From Paracoccaceae bacterium (GTDB taxonomy: Bacteria > Pseudomonadota > Alphaproteobacteria > Rhodobacterales > Rhodobacteraceae), in the NCBI GenBank assembly GCA_014239455.1, contig JAAZYV010000006.1:109445-173444 (forward strand): a DNA stretch of 64,000 nt, read 5' to 3'. Made by a program: the position numbers and the translations under genes. Shown piece by piece: positions 1 to 10,431 of this stretch. Each line of letters begins with the position of its first letter. The stretch's first letter is position 1. The notes beneath the pieces were generated by a model. The model was not told where the DNA came from. It ran no database searches and was given only the letters and a program-made list of their open reading frames with translations.

Positions 1-635
1 TTTCCTCTGACGCTGAGAAAAATCGCATAGATGAAGCAATAAGATTGGTGAGAAAAAATTTCCCTAATTTATTGGTATCAATAGATACCCGGAAAGCTTC
101 CGTAGCAGAACATGCCCTAAGTTTAGGGGCAAAGATATTCAATGATGTTTCTTCCTTAAGCTTTGACCCTGAAAGCATTGAGGTAACCAAGAAATTTGGA
201 AGTTTCGTTTGCATAATGCATAATTCAGGCGCAGGGAAAGATTTGCATAAGAGAATTATGGGAAAGGATTTTCTTCTAGACATATTTGATCACTTAAGAG
301 AGCGTGTTGAATTCGCAGTGTCTAGTGGTATATCAAGATCTAAGATAATAATTGATCCCGGAATTGGTTTTGGTAAAACAGTGGAACAAAATTTAGCTAT
401 TTTATCTAATATTAGCCTTTTTCATTCCTTAGGATGTCCGATTTTAGTAGGGGTTTCTAGAAAAAAATTTATAGGTAGAATTACAGGTGAAAATAAGCCA
501 GAAGATAGATTAATGGGATCTGTTTTGGCAGCAGGAGAGTTAGTGAAGCATGGTGTGCAGGTTGTTCGAGTTCATGATATAAAAGAAACCAACCAGGTGA
601 TAAATATGCTCGATAAGTTGCACACTGCTGATTAG
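1..635 (+). CDS. folP: Dihydropteroate synthase, 5'-truncated by window edge
   Basis: Condenses 6-hydroxymethyl-dihydropterin diphosphate with p-aminobenzoate to make dihydropteroate in folate synthesis. The reading frame is open to the left edge, so the N-terminal third, including the first pterin-binding strand, lies outside the window. A TTG at 45 is an internal codon, not the start. Visible family blocks are SIDTRKASVAEHAL followed by GAKIFNDVS, the MHNSG segment, IDPGIGFGKT with its pterin-contacting Asp, VGVSRKKFIG with the phosphate-binding Ser-Arg-Lys, and the terminal RVHDI. glmM starts 15 bases after the stop, a folP-glmM pairing common in proteobacteria, so the two are probably co-transcribed. 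Confidence 0.95.
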   Translation, partial: SSDAEKNRIDEAIRLVRKNFPNLLVSIDTRKASVAEHALSLGAKIFNDVSSLSFDPESIEVTKKFGSFVCIMHNSGAGKDLHKRIMGKDFLLDIFDHLRERVEFAVSSGISRSKIIIDPGIGFGKTVEQNLAILSNISLFHSLGCPILVGVSRKKFIGRITGENKPEDRLMGSVLAAGELVKHGVQVVRVHDIKETNQVINMLDKLHTAD

Positions 636-650
636 ATCTAATTTAGGATA

Positions 651-2003
651 ATGAAAATGACAAGAAAGATATTTGGTACAGATGGTATAAGAGGGAAAGT
701 TAATTCAACTTTAATAAGTGCTAGCTTCGCTCAGAAAATTGGTATTGCTTGTGGCCAATATCTTTCCTCAAAGGGTCTTTCTGGAAGATCTAATCGGGTA
801 ATCATAGGTAAGGACACCAGAAGATCTGGTTATATGCTGGAAACGGCTTTGACATCTGGATTCACATCTGTTGGCATGGATGTGTTTCTTCTAGGCCCTA
901 TCCCAACCCCTGCTGTAGGAATGTTGACTAGATCCATGAGGGCTGAACTGGGAGTAATGATTACCGCATCTCACAATCATTATGAGGATAATGGAATCAA
1001 GTTCTTTGGACATGATGGTTTCAAATTATCGGATAGTGTTGAAAATGAGATTGAGGCTTTGTTGTTAAGTAAGCTCAAATGGAATAACTCAGATTTGATA
1101 GGCAGGGTCAAGAGAATAGACGAAGTTTTGGGTCGTTACATAGAGTTTGTCAAAACAAGCTTGCCAAGGAACCTGATGTTAAATGGACTCAAAATTGTAA
1201 TAGATTGTGCTAATGGGGCTGCATACAAATGCGCTCCCCAAATACTTTGGGAACTGGGGGCTAAAGTGATACCATTAGGTGTAGATCCCAATGGCTATAA
1301 TATAAATTTCAATTGTGGTTCCACTGATACCTCAAGGGCTGGAGAGCTAGTAAGGAAGCACAAGGCTGATTTAGGAATTTGTCTGGATGGAGATGCTGAT
1401 CGAGTGATCTTACTAAATGAGAAAGGTGAAGAAGTTGATGGAGATCAGTTGCTTGGTGTTTTGGCCGCTCACTGGAATCAAGAAGATAGGATTATCAAAG
1501 GCACAATTGTATCCACTGTAATGTCCAATCTGGGCTTGAATAGATATTTGAAGACACTAGGTATAAAGCTTCACCGTACCGCGGTAGGGGATAGGTATGT
1601 TGTTGAGGCTATGCGCCAAAAGGGACTAAACATTGGTGGAGAAAAGTCAGGCCATATAGTCATGACTGATCATGCTACAACAGGGGATGGTATACTCGCT
1701 GCTTTACATTTTATTTCAATCCTCCATGGTTCAGGTGTTAAGGCAAGTAGCCTTTTGACTGCTTTTCAACCAATCCCGCAACAACTTGTCAATATCACCT
1801 TTAATTCTTTGCAGGATCCTCTAGAAAATCATGATGTGAAAAATCTACTTAGGGAATGTGAGAGTAGATTAGGAAAATCGGGGGAAATGATAGTTAGAAA
1901 ATCAGGAACTGAATCTGTGATTAGAATTATGATTCAGCATGATGATGAAGCACTAGTATCAAGTATTGTAAGGAAAATAAGTTCTAAAATTGGAGGTCTT
2001 TAA
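651..2003 (+). CDS. glmM: Phosphoglucosamine mutase
   Basis: Converts glucosamine-6-phosphate to glucosamine-1-phosphate for UDP-GlcNAc, feeding peptidoglycan and lipopolysaccharide. 450 aa, a normal length. The N-terminus FGTDGIRG is diagnostic. The phosphorylated serine is Ser107 in TASHN, the Mg2+ loop DGDADR is at residues 246-251, the sugar-binding loop GGEKSGHI is near 331, and the C-terminal phosphate loop is RKSGTES. ATG at 651 follows an AGGAT motif; the ATG at 657 is an alternative that would drop two residues. It follows folP closely and is convergent with an EamA gene ending 37 bases downstream. Confidence 0.97.
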   Translation: MKMTRKIFGTDGIRGKVNSTLISASFAQKIGIACGQYLSSKGLSGRSNRVIIGKDTRRSGYMLETALTSGFTSVGMDVFLLGPIPTPAVGMLTRSMRAELGVMITASHNHYEDNGIKFFGHDGFKLSDSVENEIEALLLSKLKWNNSDLIGRVKRIDEVLGRYIEFVKTSLPRNLMLNGLKIVIDCANGAAYKCAPQILWELGAKVIPLGVDPNGYNINFNCGSTDTSRAGELVRKHKADLGICLDGDADRVILLNEKGEEVDGDQLLGVLAAHWNQEDRIIKGTIVSTVMSNLGLNRYLKTLGIKLHRTAVGDRYVVEAMRQKGLNIGGEKSGHIVMTDHATTGDGILAALHFISILHGSGVKASSLLTAFQPIPQQLVNITFNSLQDPLENHDVKNLLRECESRLGKSGEMIVRKSGTESVIRIMIQHDDEALVSSIVRKISSKIGGL

Positions 2004-2039
2004 TTCATTAAAATATGGGGCTAGATGATCCAATCAAAT

Positions 2040-2957
2040 TTATTCTTGTTGCTCAAATTGACAAATTAGAACACCTGTTAATATAAGTATAAGAGATATG
2101 ATAAAATTGTTTGGAAGGACTTCTTTCAGAAGAAATACTCCAAAGATTGCGGACCATACAGGTACTTTAAAATTTACCAAGCTTAGAAAAATTGCCCCTT
2201 GATATTTGATCAACGAGACAAGAATTATAGTAGCGATTCCTGTCGGGAACACCCCGAGGTATAGAATTGCGACTATGGATTGATAATTGAAGACTGCAGG
2301 AAATTTACCAAATATTAATAAAAATGGTATGCACATTAAGCTGGCAATTAATAGGGAATGAGTCGAAAAAGCCAGATAATCCAAGGGTTTTGATTTTCGT
2401 ATAATTATAGCACCTGAAGCATAACAAAAAGGTGCCAACACACATAGCCAGACAAAAATATTTTGGTGTATGGAGAAAGGGTTTTGGGTCATCCCATCTT
2501 TTGATGCAATAAGAATAGTTGTTCCGCACACGCCTAGTAATATTCCAAAAACTTTTTGAACTTTGACTTCCTCATCAGTTGATAATAGGTAGGTGAGTAG
2601 TAAAACAATTAATGGAATTGTCGCCATGCATAATCCCACAAACACTGAAGAAAGATATTCTTGGGCAGTGGCTAACAACGTGAACGGTAAGGCATTTGAC
2701 AATAATCCGACCCCCACGCAGCTCATCCAATACCTTCTAGTTTTTAGTCTAATGAACGATCTTTTTCTAAGAAAGGTCGAGCATAATAAGAGCGTTAACG
2801 AACCAATCATTATTCTTAGTGAAGATACATGTATAGGATCAAAAGAAATAAGAGCAATTTCGATTGCTAGAAAAGAACTACCCCAGATCACCCCAAGGAC
2901 TGACAGAAGTAACCAAGAAGAAATCTTTTGTGATTTAAATTCAAAATTAGTTTCCAA
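2040..2957 (-). CDS. EamA/DMT-family permease
   Basis: An inner-membrane permease of the drug/metabolite transporter superfamily, 305 aa, with about ten hydrophobic segments arranged as two EamA repeats. The first repeat begins at LSVLGVIWGSSFLAIEIAL and the second at the segment after residue 160. Start is probably TTG at 2957, preceded at good spacing by AGGA. Substrate cannot be told from sequence; family members move amino acids, nucleosides or other small metabolites. It is convergent with glmM and divergent from serC, so it is probably a single transcription unit. Confidence 0.85.
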   Translation of the reverse strand: METNFEFKSQKISSWLLLSVLGVIWGSSFLAIEIALISFDPIHVSSLRIMIGSLTLLLCSTFLRKRSFIRLKTRRYWMSCVGVGLLSNALPFTLLATAQEYLSSVFVGLCMATIPLIVLLLTYLLSTDEEVKVQKVFGILLGVCGTTILIASKDGMTQNPFSIHQNIFVWLCVLAPFCYASGAIIIRKSKPLDYLAFSTHSLLIASLMCIPFLLIFGKFPAVFNYQSIVAILYLGVFPTGIATIILVSLIKYQGAIFLSLVNFKVPVWSAIFGVFLLKEVLPNNFIISLILILTGVLICQFEQQE

Positions 2958-3090
2958 AGTTTTCCTATCGTGCTACTTAGCTGTTCAATTATTATCTTGT
3001 ACCTTTTAGGTCTTTTTCTGTTTTAATGTTTGAGTTTCCTGCTTTATAGATATATCCAAAATTAGCAAACTAATTTTCTGAAAGCAAAAC

Positions 3091-4254
3091 GTGTTAAATA
3101 AACCTGACAAAGTGCCGTCAAGGCCGAATTTTTCTAGCGGTCCATGCGTAAAGCGACCAGGTTGGGATATTAAAAATTTAAGTAATATTGCTCTACTAGG
3201 TCGTTCACATAGGTCTGCTGAATGCAAAAAGCAGTTGGAAAATGTTATTGAGCTCATTAAGGAAACTTTAGGTCTACCAAATGATTACATTGTGGCAATT
3301 ATTCCAGGATCAAATACTGGGGCATTTGAAACAGCTTTGTGGTCTATGTTGGGGCCCTTGCCTGTCGATGCTTTGGCTTGGGAAAGCTTTGGTTCTGGCT
3401 GGGTTTATGATATCAAAGAGCAGTTGGTCTTAAAGGATGTAAAGGTTCTGTCCGCAAGATATGGTGAAATACCTAACCTAGATTGTGTGAGGAGGGAATC
3501 TGATATTTGCTTTACCTGGAATGGAACAACCTCTGGTGTTCGTATACCTAACGCTAATTGGATCAGTGAAGACAGAATAGGTTTAACGTTTTGTGACGCG
3601 ACTTCAGCTATTTTTTCTCAAGAATTAGATTGGAAAAAATTAGATGTCACAACATTTTCTTGGCAAAAAGCTATGGGGGGAGAAGGTGGGCATGGTGTTC
3701 TTATACTTAGCCCTAAAGCCATTAACCGATTGAAGAATTTTGTTCCTTATAGACCTATTCCAAAGATTTTTAGACTTGGTACAGAAAAAGGAATAAATTT
3801 GGACCTTTTTAAAGGGAAAACAATAAATACTCCATCTATGCTATGTGTGGCCGATGCCCTTGACTCTCTTTTGTGGATTAAGGAATTAGGTGGATGGAAA
3901 GCAACTTGCGAGAGAACCTCCAATAATTTTCGAATCGTTTCAGATTGGTATCGAAAGAGAGACTGGATAACTAATTTAGTAAAAGATGAAGCTATACAGT
4001 CTAATTCTTCAGTCTGTTTGCAGATTATAGATAATCAGTTTTTAAAACTTGCAGATTTAGAGAAATGGAAATTCATAAATCATATGGCCTCCATACTGGA
4101 AAAACATGAGGCAGCATTTGACATAAAGGGCCATAGAGATGGCCCACCAGGTTTAAGGATTTGGTGTGGGCCGACCGTTGAACCTGAAGATTTAAAATAT
4201 TTATTACCCTGGTTAGATTGGACTTTTCAGTATCTAAAAACAAATAAGCTTTAA
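3091..4254 (+). CDS. serC: Phosphoserine aminotransferase
   Basis: PLP enzyme that transaminates 3-phosphohydroxypyruvate to phosphoserine in serine synthesis. 387 aa. The N-terminal motif RPNFSSGPCVKRPGW and the PLP-lysine segment TTFSWQKAMGGEGGHG match the alphaproteobacterial serC subfamily (TIGR01365 type), not the E. coli type. Start is a GTG at 3091 with only a weak Shine-Dalgarno; a second GTG at 3112 is possible. serA starts 21 bases after the stop, so the first two serine-pathway steps are in one operon. Confidence 0.93.
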   Translation: MLNKPDKVPSRPNFSSGPCVKRPGWDIKNLSNIALLGRSHRSAECKKQLENVIELIKETLGLPNDYIVAIIPGSNTGAFETALWSMLGPLPVDALAWESFGSGWVYDIKEQLVLKDVKVLSARYGEIPNLDCVRRESDICFTWNGTTSGVRIPNANWISEDRIGLTFCDATSAIFSQELDWKKLDVTTFSWQKAMGGEGGHGVLILSPKAINRLKNFVPYRPIPKIFRLGTEKGINLDLFKGKTINTPSMLCVADALDSLLWIKELGGWKATCERTSNNFRIVSDWYRKRDWITNLVKDEAIQSNSSVCLQIIDNQFLKLADLEKWKFINHMASILEKHEAAFDIKGHRDGPPGLRIWCGPTVEPEDLKYLLPWLDWTFQYLKTNKL

Positions 4255-4275
4255 TAGCCAGGAAAGGGATTTCTA

Positions 4276-5874
4276 TTGAGTTACAAAGTATTAATATCGG
4301 ACAGTCTTTCTAAAAATGCGGTTAAGATTTTTCAGGCCAAAGGCATAGAGGTCAGTTACTGGCCAGAAATTGGTCAGCAGCGTGACATTTTAATTAAAGA
4401 GATTGGAGAATTCGACGGGTTGGCTATTAGATCAACTACCATCTTGAACGAGGAAGTTTTAGAAAAGGCCGACAATTTAAAAGTGATTGGGCGAGCGGGC
4501 ATAGGTGTTGATAATATAGACTTAGAATTTGCTTCAACAAAAGGGATTGTAGTGATGAATACTCCCTTTGGTAATGCTATTACAACTGCCGAGCATACGA
4601 TTGCGATGATATTTTCAGCGGCCAGGCAAATTCCGGCAGCTGATAGTTCAACGCGCTCTGGTAAATGGGAGAAGAAGAAATTTGTGGGAATGGAATTGTC
4701 TGGGAAGAAACTAGGCTTAATAGGGTTAGGAAATATTGGTTCCGTGGTTGCCACTCGTGCTCAGGCTTTGGGAATGGAGATACTGGCTTATGATCCATTT
4801 TTGTCAGAGGACAGGGCCAAAAATCTTAAAGTGACCAAATTGTCCAAGTTAGATCAACTCTTGATTCAATCAGATATAGTGTCGCTTCATCTTCCTAAAA
4901 ATGAAAATACCAAAAACTTTCTGTCAAGAAGTAAAATATTAATGATGAAAAGAGGATCAATTCTCGTCAATTGTGCAAGGGGGGGATTAGTTGATGAGGA
5001 AGCAGTTGCAGAAGCAATTAGGGAGGATATTTTGTTTGCTGCTGCATTTGATGTATTCTTAGATGAACCTGCCACTCAAAGCCCATTATTTGATTTGCCA
5101 AATGTTATTTGTACTCCTCACCTTGGCGCCTCCACAAATGAAGCTCAAGAAAAAGTTTCGTTGCAGATTGCAGATCAAATTTCTAACTACCTTGTAGAGG
5201 GATCTGTAGAAAATGCTTTAAACGCTCCATCCATGAATGCTAAGGAAGCTCCTTTATTAGAACCATGGATAAAGCTTGCTAAAGTACTAGGATCATTTTC
5301 TGGTCAAATGACTGATTCTGCAATTGTAGAAATAGAGATAGAGTTTGTAGGTATGGTTGGTAAATTGAATATCTCCCCCATTACCTCGGCTTTAGTGGCG
5401 GAATTACTCAGGCCACTGGTTGGGAGTGGGGTAGTCAATATGGTATCAGCGCCCCTTATAGCAAGGCAAAGAGGGATAAAAATTTCTGAAATTAGAAGAG
5501 ATGCACAAGGAGCATTTGGTTCATACATTCGCCTTATAGTCAATTCCGAGAATCTACAGCGATCAGTTGCGGGCACTATTTATTCTGATGGAAAGCCTAG
5601 ATTTATTCAAATTAAGGGTATCAACTTAGAAGCAGAGCCGGCTTCTCATATGCTTTATACAACTAACAAGGACATTCCAGGTTACATAGGTGCTCTTGGA
5701 ACTGTGCTCGGTAAAGCTCAAGTCAATATCGCAACTTTTGCTCTTGGTAGAGATGCCAAGAATGGCGAAGCAATAGCCTTATTAGGAGTTGATGAGGCAA
5801 TAGGAAATTCGATAATCAAGAAGATACAGAATCTTCCTCAAGTGGCTAAAGCTAGAGCTTTAAAATTTTCATAA
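4276..5874 (+). CDS. serA: D-3-phosphoglycerate dehydrogenase
   Basis: Oxidises 3-phosphoglycerate to 3-phosphohydroxypyruvate with NAD+, the committed step of serine synthesis. 532 aa, the long form. Domains in order: substrate and NAD domains (residues 1-320, Rossmann loop GLGNIG near 150), an intervening allosteric-substrate-binding domain (about 325-450), and a C-terminal ACT domain (about 455-532) ending in the usual PQVAKARALKF region. Catalytic Arg235, Glu264 and His282 are present in CARGGLVDE, DEPA and TPHLGAST. Start is TTG at 4276 with GGAAAGGG 8-15 bases upstream. Operon with serC. Confidence 0.96.
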   Translation: MSYKVLISDSLSKNAVKIFQAKGIEVSYWPEIGQQRDILIKEIGEFDGLAIRSTTILNEEVLEKADNLKVIGRAGIGVDNIDLEFASTKGIVVMNTPFGNAITTAEHTIAMIFSAARQIPAADSSTRSGKWEKKKFVGMELSGKKLGLIGLGNIGSVVATRAQALGMEILAYDPFLSEDRAKNLKVTKLSKLDQLLIQSDIVSLHLPKNENTKNFLSRSKILMMKRGSILVNCARGGLVDEEAVAEAIREDILFAAAFDVFLDEPATQSPLFDLPNVICTPHLGASTNEAQEKVSLQIADQISNYLVEGSVENALNAPSMNAKEAPLLEPWIKLAKVLGSFSGQMTDSAIVEIEIEFVGMVGKLNISPITSALVAELLRPLVGSGVVNMVSAPLIARQRGIKISEIRRDAQGAFGSYIRLIVNSENLQRSVAGTIYSDGKPRFIQIKGINLEAEPASHMLYTTNKDIPGYIGALGTVLGKAQVNIATFALGRDAKNGEAIALLGVDEAIGNSIIKKIQNLPQVAKARALKFS

Positions 5875-5951
5875 AAGTGAATAATGTGGTTAAAAGAGCA
5901 TCTATTAATTATTGTAAATGTTCTTTGATATGAGCTTTGAAAGGACTTCTA

Positions 5952-7256
5952 ATGACTAATGTCGTGGTTGTAGGCTGTCAGTGGGGAGATGAGGGAAAAG
6001 GAAAATTAGTTGATTACCTAAGCGGAAAAGCTGATGTTATTGTAAGGTTTCAAGGGGGGAATAATGCAGGTCATACCATAGTCATTGATGAAAAAGTTTT
6101 TAAATTGTCTCTCTTACCTTCAGGAATAATAAGGGATGGGAAATTGTCGGTCATTGGTAACGGTGTTGTACTTGATCCTTGGGCATTAAGAGTAGAGATC
6201 GAGTCCTTAATTAAATTAGGCATTAGTGTTACCAAATACAATTTAATTATTGCAGAAAATGTACCATTAATCTTATCTTTTCACAAAGATTTAGACTTAT
6301 TAAGGGAAGAAAGGGCAGGTTCCAAAAAGATTGGTACTACCGGCAGGGGTATTGGACCGGCCTATGAAGATAAAGTGGGTAGGAGAGCTATTCGCTTGTC
6401 AGATCTAGAAAAACCCAAAGGTCTTCGCGCCCGCTTAGAAAGATCCCTAGAACATCACAATATTTTGAGGAAAGGATATGGTAAATCAGTCATAGAAACA
6501 GGAGAAATTTTAGAGCAACTGGAAGAGATTTCAACTTTTGTTACAAAATTTTCAGCACCAGTTTGGAAAGTCTTAAATGGTAAAAATAGAGAAGGTGCGA
6601 ATATTTTATTTGAAGGTGCACAAGGTAGTCTTCTAGATGTAGATTTTGGAACTTATCCGTTCGTGACTTCCTCTAATACTATGGCTGCATCAGCATCACT
6701 GGGTTCTGGTTTTCCCGCCCAAAAAATTGATTTTGTGTTGGGAGTGGTTAAAGCTTATACGACTAGGGTCGGGGAGGGTCCTTTCCCCACAGAACTAAAG
6801 AATGATAAAGTCGGTTTGCACCTGGAAACAGTTGGTCATGAAAAGGGAACTGTTACAGGGAGAAACCGAAGGTGCGGTTGGTTCGATGCTAGTTTAGTCA
6901 AGCAAAGTTGTATTTTAAATGGAGTTAATGGAATTGCTATAACTAAATTAGATGTTTTAGATGGTTTGAAAGAATTGAAGATTTGCACAGGCTATGAGAT
7001 AAGTGGTCAATTTTATGAATACTTACCATCATCCATTCATTCGTTTGGCGAAATCAAACCTATTTACGAAAGCTATGAGGGATGGGATGAAACCACTGAA
7101 GGCATTTCTTCATTTGATAAGTTGCCAAGTAATGCTATCGCATATTTAAGAAGAATAGAAGAATTAGTTGGATGTCCAATCAGCTCAATTTCTACATCAC
7201 CTGAAAGGGAAGATTTGGTTCACCTCAGAGATCCGTTTGAGAAACCTATTAAATAA
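5952..7256 (+). CDS. purA: Adenylosuccinate synthase
   Basis: GTP-dependent ligation of IMP and aspartate to adenylosuccinate, the first committed step to AMP. 434 aa from ATG at 5952, chosen because AAGGA at 5941-5945 precedes it and the protein then begins [18 protein letters not shown], the canonical N-terminus; an in-frame TTG at 5937 would add only five residues. Family signatures seen: [17 protein letters not shown] with the catalytic His, [14 protein letters not shown], the IMP loop VTSSNT, and [14 protein letters not shown]2842 gene abuts the stop codon. Confidence 0.97.
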   Translation: MTNVVVVGCQWGDEGKGKLVDYLSGKADVIVRFQGGNNAGHTIVIDEKVFKLSLLPSGIIRDGKLSVIGNGVVLDPWALRVEIESLIKLGISVTKYNLIIAENVPLILSFHKDLDLLREERAGSKKIGTTGRGIGPAYEDKVGRRAIRLSDLEKPKGLRARLERSLEHHNILRKGYGKSVIETGEILEQLEEISTFVTKFSAPVWKVLNGKNREGANILFEGAQGSLLDVDFGTYPFVTSSNTMAASASLGSGFPAQKIDFVLGVVKAYTTRVGEGPFPTELKNDKVGLHLETVGHEKGTVTGRNRRCGWFDASLVKQSCILNGVNGIAITKLDVLDGLKELKICTGYEISGQFYEYLPSSIHSFGEIKPIYESYEGWDETTEGISSFDKLPSNAIAYLRRIEELVGCPISSISTSPEREDLVHLRDPFEKPIK

Positions 7257-7457
7257 ATGAACATAATTTCTAGAAAAAAGCTGGCTTATTTAATTTTATT
7301 AGTTTTTCTTCCTGCTTACATAGGTTTTGTGGTGACTCTCATTTCTCTTTTAGATCGCTTCAATATATGGGTTGAATTATTGGTTTATGTCTTGTTGGGT
7401 ATAGTATGGGTTTTTCCTTTTAAATTTGCATTTAAGGGTTTGGCCTCAAAGAATTAA
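7257..7457 (+). CDS. DUF2842 small membrane protein
   Basis: 66 aa with two hydrophobic segments (about residues 8-30 and 38-58) and a short basic N-terminus; matches the DUF2842 family of alphaproteobacterial inner-membrane proteins. ATG follows immediately after the purA stop codon, so translation is probably coupled to purA. Function unknown. A terminator-like hairpin lies 14 bases downstream and likely ends the operon. Confidence 0.8.
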   Translation: MNIISRKKLAYLILLVFLPAYIGFVVTLISLLDRFNIWVELLVYVLLGIVWVFPFKFAFKGLASKN

Positions 7458-7470
7458 AAGAAATAGTGTG

Positions 7471-7494
7471 AGGGAGGATATCTCCCCATTTTTT
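7471..7494 (+). terminator. Rho-independent terminator-like hairpin after purA-DUF2842
   Basis: Arms GGGAG (7472-7476) and CTCCC (7482-7486) with a five-base loop, followed by a run of six T (7489-7494). The stem is short but the T tract and the position just after the DUF2842 stop fit an intrinsic terminator. Confidence 0.55.
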
Positions 7495-7528
7495 AATCAG
7501 AGTTGACTTTTGTTTCAAGGATTTCAAG

Positions 7529-8197
7529 ATGGTAAAAATCTTACAGAGATTTGAGCAACCTATAACAATCATTGGAGGCGGGGAATTTGTCTCCGATATT
7601 TTTGAGGCGTCTTTACAAGTAGGAAAAGAGTTGATCGCGGTCGATGGTGGCCTTAATCATCTAATCCCTAGACGGCATTTCCCACTATGGATAATTGGCG
7701 ATTTGGACTCGGCAATAGATACCGAATTTTGGGTAAAGGCTGGGGCTAAAATAAAATTATTGCCGGAACAGAATTCAACTGATCTTGAAAAGTGTTTATA
7801 TTCGATTGAGGCACCCCTTTACTTGGCAAATGGCTTCCTAGGACATAGAATTGACCACACATTGGCATCTTGTTCTACGTTAGTAAGACGGAAGGATAAA
7901 AATATCATCTTACTGGGTAAAAGAGATATAATAATCCATATAAATAAGAAAATGAGGTTAGACTTGGAAGTAGGGACTAGATTGTCTCTTTTTCCTTTCA
8001 AAAAGGTTTGTGGAGTTCATAGTCATGGTCTGAAATACAGCATAGAAGGATTGATTTTTGCTCCAGGATCAATGATAGGGACTTCTAACGAAGTAATTCA
8101 TGCAAAAGTTGATATGAATTTTGATGATGAAGGTATGCTTTTAATCTTGCCAATAGAATCCTTGCCTAAGGTTTTGGATTCATACAGGTTAGTATAA
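7529..8197 (+). CDS. Thiamine diphosphokinase
   Basis: Transfers diphosphate from ATP to thiamine, giving the active cofactor used for instance by Dxs encoded downstream. 222 aa. TPK catalytic-domain motifs are present: GGGEFVSD near the start, AVDGGLNHL, GDLDSA, the PEQNSTDLEK metal/ATP segment, and GFLGHRIDHTLA. The C-terminal thiamine-binding half carries GLKYSIEG and ISNEV-like GTSNEVIH. ATG at 7529. Convergent with sdaA, only four bases apart. Confidence 0.9.
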   Translation: MVKILQRFEQPITIIGGGEFVSDIFEASLQVGKELIAVDGGLNHLIPRRHFPLWIIGDLDSAIDTEFWVKAGAKIKLLPEQNSTDLEKCLYSIEAPLYLANGFLGHRIDHTLASCSTLVRRKDKNIILLGKRDIIIHINKKMRLDLEVGTRLSLFPFKKVCGVHSHGLKYSIEGLIFAPGSMIGTSNEVIHAKVDMNFDDEGMLLILPIESLPKVLDSYRLV

Positions 8198-8201
8198 ATT
8201 C

Positions 8202-9593
8202 TTAACATTCAATAACATTGACTGCTAAGCCTCCTTGGGATGTCTCCTTGTATTTTGACATCATGTCTTTCCCTGTTTCAAACATTGTCTTTATGCATGC
8301 ATCTAGGCTGACTAAATGTATACCATCACCTCGCAAAGCCAAAGAAGCAGCAGACACTGCTTTAATAGCTCCCAGACCGTTTCTCTCTATACAAGGTGCT
8401 TGCACTAATCCTTTTATTGGATCACAAGTCATACCAAGGTGGTGCTCTAGGGCTATTTCTGCTGCATTTTCAATCTGAGCCACTGATCCTCCCAAAATTG
8501 CGCATAAACCAGCTGCTGCCATAGCTGCGGCAGAGCCAACTTCTCCTTGGCAACCTACCTCAGCACCGGAAATAGAAGCATTTGATTTTAATATACCTCC
8601 TATCGCAGCAGCTGTAAGTAGGAAGTCACCAATCCTGTTAGGGTCCGCGTTTGGAACATGCTCTAAATAATACATTAAAGTAGCAGGAATAACACCTGCT
8701 GCTCCATTAGTTGGTGCAGTCACGATTTTGCCTCCTGCAGCATTTTCTTCATTGACTGCCATAGCATAAACTGAGATCCAATCATTTATTACATGTGGTG
8801 CGGTACTGTTCAAACTTTTCTCAGAATTGAGTGATTTATAAAGAGCTTTCGCTCTTCTGCGTAATTTAAGGCCGCCAGGTAGAATTCCATACTTATTTAA
8901 TCCTGCTTCAATGCTATTTTTCATGGATTTCCATATTTCTTGAAGTCCAGAATTTAGAGATTGTACAGAGAGGAAAACCAACTCATTTTTCCTCTTCATT
9001 TCAGAGATTGAAATATTATTTTTAGTAGCAAGCTTCATCATTTCCGCAGCAGTTGAGAAGGGATAGGGAACATTTTGTGAATCTTTTTCGGATTTCAGGT
9101 TTTCTAACTCGGAATCTGTTTTCACAAACCCACCGCCAGTAGAGAAAAAAGTTTTTGATGTGCAAAGATTTCCGTCTTCATCAACTACTCTGAAGATCAT
9201 TCCATTAGCATGCTGTTTAAGTGGCGGGCCATAATCAAATATTATATCTGAATCGGGATGAAATTTTATGGCTGGGAATCCATGAACTTTTATGTGCCCA
9301 GTGCAATGTAATTCTTCCTTAATACTTTCAACCAACCTGGTTTCAAAATTGTTCGGTACTATTCCAGCTATTCCTAAGAGTATAGCTTTGTCTGTACTAT
9401 GACCTTTTCCAGTAAAAGCTAAAGACCCATATAGAGTGCAGGTAATTCTATTAAAAGACTTGGAGCCAGGTACGATATCATGCGCCTTTTTCAAGTGAGA
9501 CAAAAACATTGAGGTAGCAATCATGGGGCCATTGGTATGAGAGCTAGATGGTCCGATTCCTATCTTAAAGATGTCGAATACGCTTAAAAACAA
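8202..9593 (-). CDS. sdaA: L-serine ammonia-lyase (Fe-S type)
   Basis: Deaminates L-serine to pyruvate using a [4Fe-4S] cluster. A single-chain SdaA of about 463 aa with N-terminal beta domain (GPSSSHT motif) and C-terminal alpha domain. Cluster cysteines fall in the conserved [16 protein letters not shown] and [17 protein letters not shown] blocks. The longest frame starts at TTG 9623, but the TTG at 9593 has AGGA seven bases upstream and yields [19 protein letters not shown] at the very N-terminus as in homologues, so 9593 is preferred. Serine made by serC/serA nearby can be routed to pyruvate here. Confidence 0.93.
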   Translation of the reverse strand: MFLSVFDIFKIGIGPSSSHTNGPMIATSMFLSHLKKAHDIVPGSKSFNRITCTLYGSLAFTGKGHSTDKAILLGIAGIVPNNFETRLVESIKEELHCTGHIKVHGFPAIKFHPDSDIIFDYGPPLKQHANGMIFRVVDEDGNLCTSKTFFSTGGGFVKTDSELENLKSEKDSQNVPYPFSTAAEMMKLATKNNISISEMKRKNELVFLSVQSLNSGLQEIWKSMKNSIEAGLNKYGILPGGLKLRRRAKALYKSLNSEKSLNSTAPHVINDWISVYAMAVNEENAAGGKIVTAPTNGAAGVIPATLMYYLEHVPNADPNRIGDFLLTAAAIGGILKSNASISGAEVGCQGEVGSAAAMAAAGLCAILGGSVAQIENAAEIALEHHLGMTCDPIKGLVQAPCIERNGLGAIKAVSAASLALRGDGIHLVSLDACIKTMFETGKDMMSKYKETSQGGLAVNVIEC

Positions 9594-9714
9594 ATTATAT
9601 TTTCCTGCTATAGCTATAAACAATTAAGATTACTAGATTATTTTTTTTGATTTGACTATAGAGAGTAAAGAAAACAGTATTTATTAGGCGGTGTAGCGCT
9701 TTTTAGGAGGCATG

Positions 9715-10425
9715 ATGTCAAATGATACCAATCTAGGCAAACAAGCGGCAGCTAGAGAAGCATTGAAGTTTGTTAAAACTGACATGATAATCGGTTTAGG
9801 AACTGGCTCAACTGCAAAAATATTTGTTGACTTGTTGGCACAAAGGTATTTTGACGGAGGTTTGAATATTAAGGTACTATCAACATCTTCAAGCACCGCC
9901 AGTCAGGCAAAAAAATTGGATCTGCCTTTAACTTCTCTAAATCATGTTGGGAGAGTAGATGTTGTAGTAGATGGGGCAGATGAGGTTGACGCAAATCTTA
10001 ACCTGATTAAAGGAGGGGGAGGTGCCCTTTTGCAAGAGAAAATAGTCGCTGAGAGCAGTGACACCATGATAGTAATTGTGGATGAAGGCAAAATAGTTAC
10101 CAATCTTGGTAGGTTTCCTCTTCCCATAGAAATTATCAAGTTTGGGTGTGAATTCACTAGGCATATGATCTTAGAAGAACTAAGGAATTTGGGATACGAA
10201 GACATTTATTCTAACTGGAGGCGAGATGGCAAAGGGTTCTTTTTGACTGATGAAGGACATAATATTTTGGACCTTAATCTCAGTCAAATAAAAGACCCAA
10301 TCCTCCTGCATGACAAAATTAAAGCCATTACTGGAGTAGTGGAAACTGGTTTATTTATCAATTTAGCTAATGTTGTAATTATTGGGGATAATTCAGGTCA
10401 ATTTAAATTGAAAGAACAAAGGTAA
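9715..10425 (+). CDS. rpiA: Ribose-5-phosphate isomerase A
   Basis: Interconverts ribose-5-phosphate and ribulose-5-phosphate. 236 aa. Diagnostic blocks: GLGTGSTA (phosphate loop), DGADEVD with catalytic Asp, and KGGGGALLQEKIVA with the catalytic Lys/Glu region. Two adjacent ATGs exist; the second (9715) has the strong TAGGAGG (9704-9710) at workable spacing, while the first (9712) is only one base from it. gor begins six bases after the stop. Confidence 0.95.
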   Translation: MSNDTNLGKQAAAREALKFVKTDMIIGLGTGSTAKIFVDLLAQRYFDGGLNIKVLSTSSSTASQAKKLDLPLTSLNHVGRVDVVVDGADEVDANLNLIKGGGGALLQEKIVAESSDTMIVIVDEGKIVTNLGRFPLPIEIIKFGCEFTRHMILEELRNLGYEDIYSNWRRDGKGFFLTDEGHNILDLNLSQIKDPILLHDKIKAITGVVETGLFINLANVVIIGDNSGQFKLKEQR

Positions 10426-10431
10426 CTCACC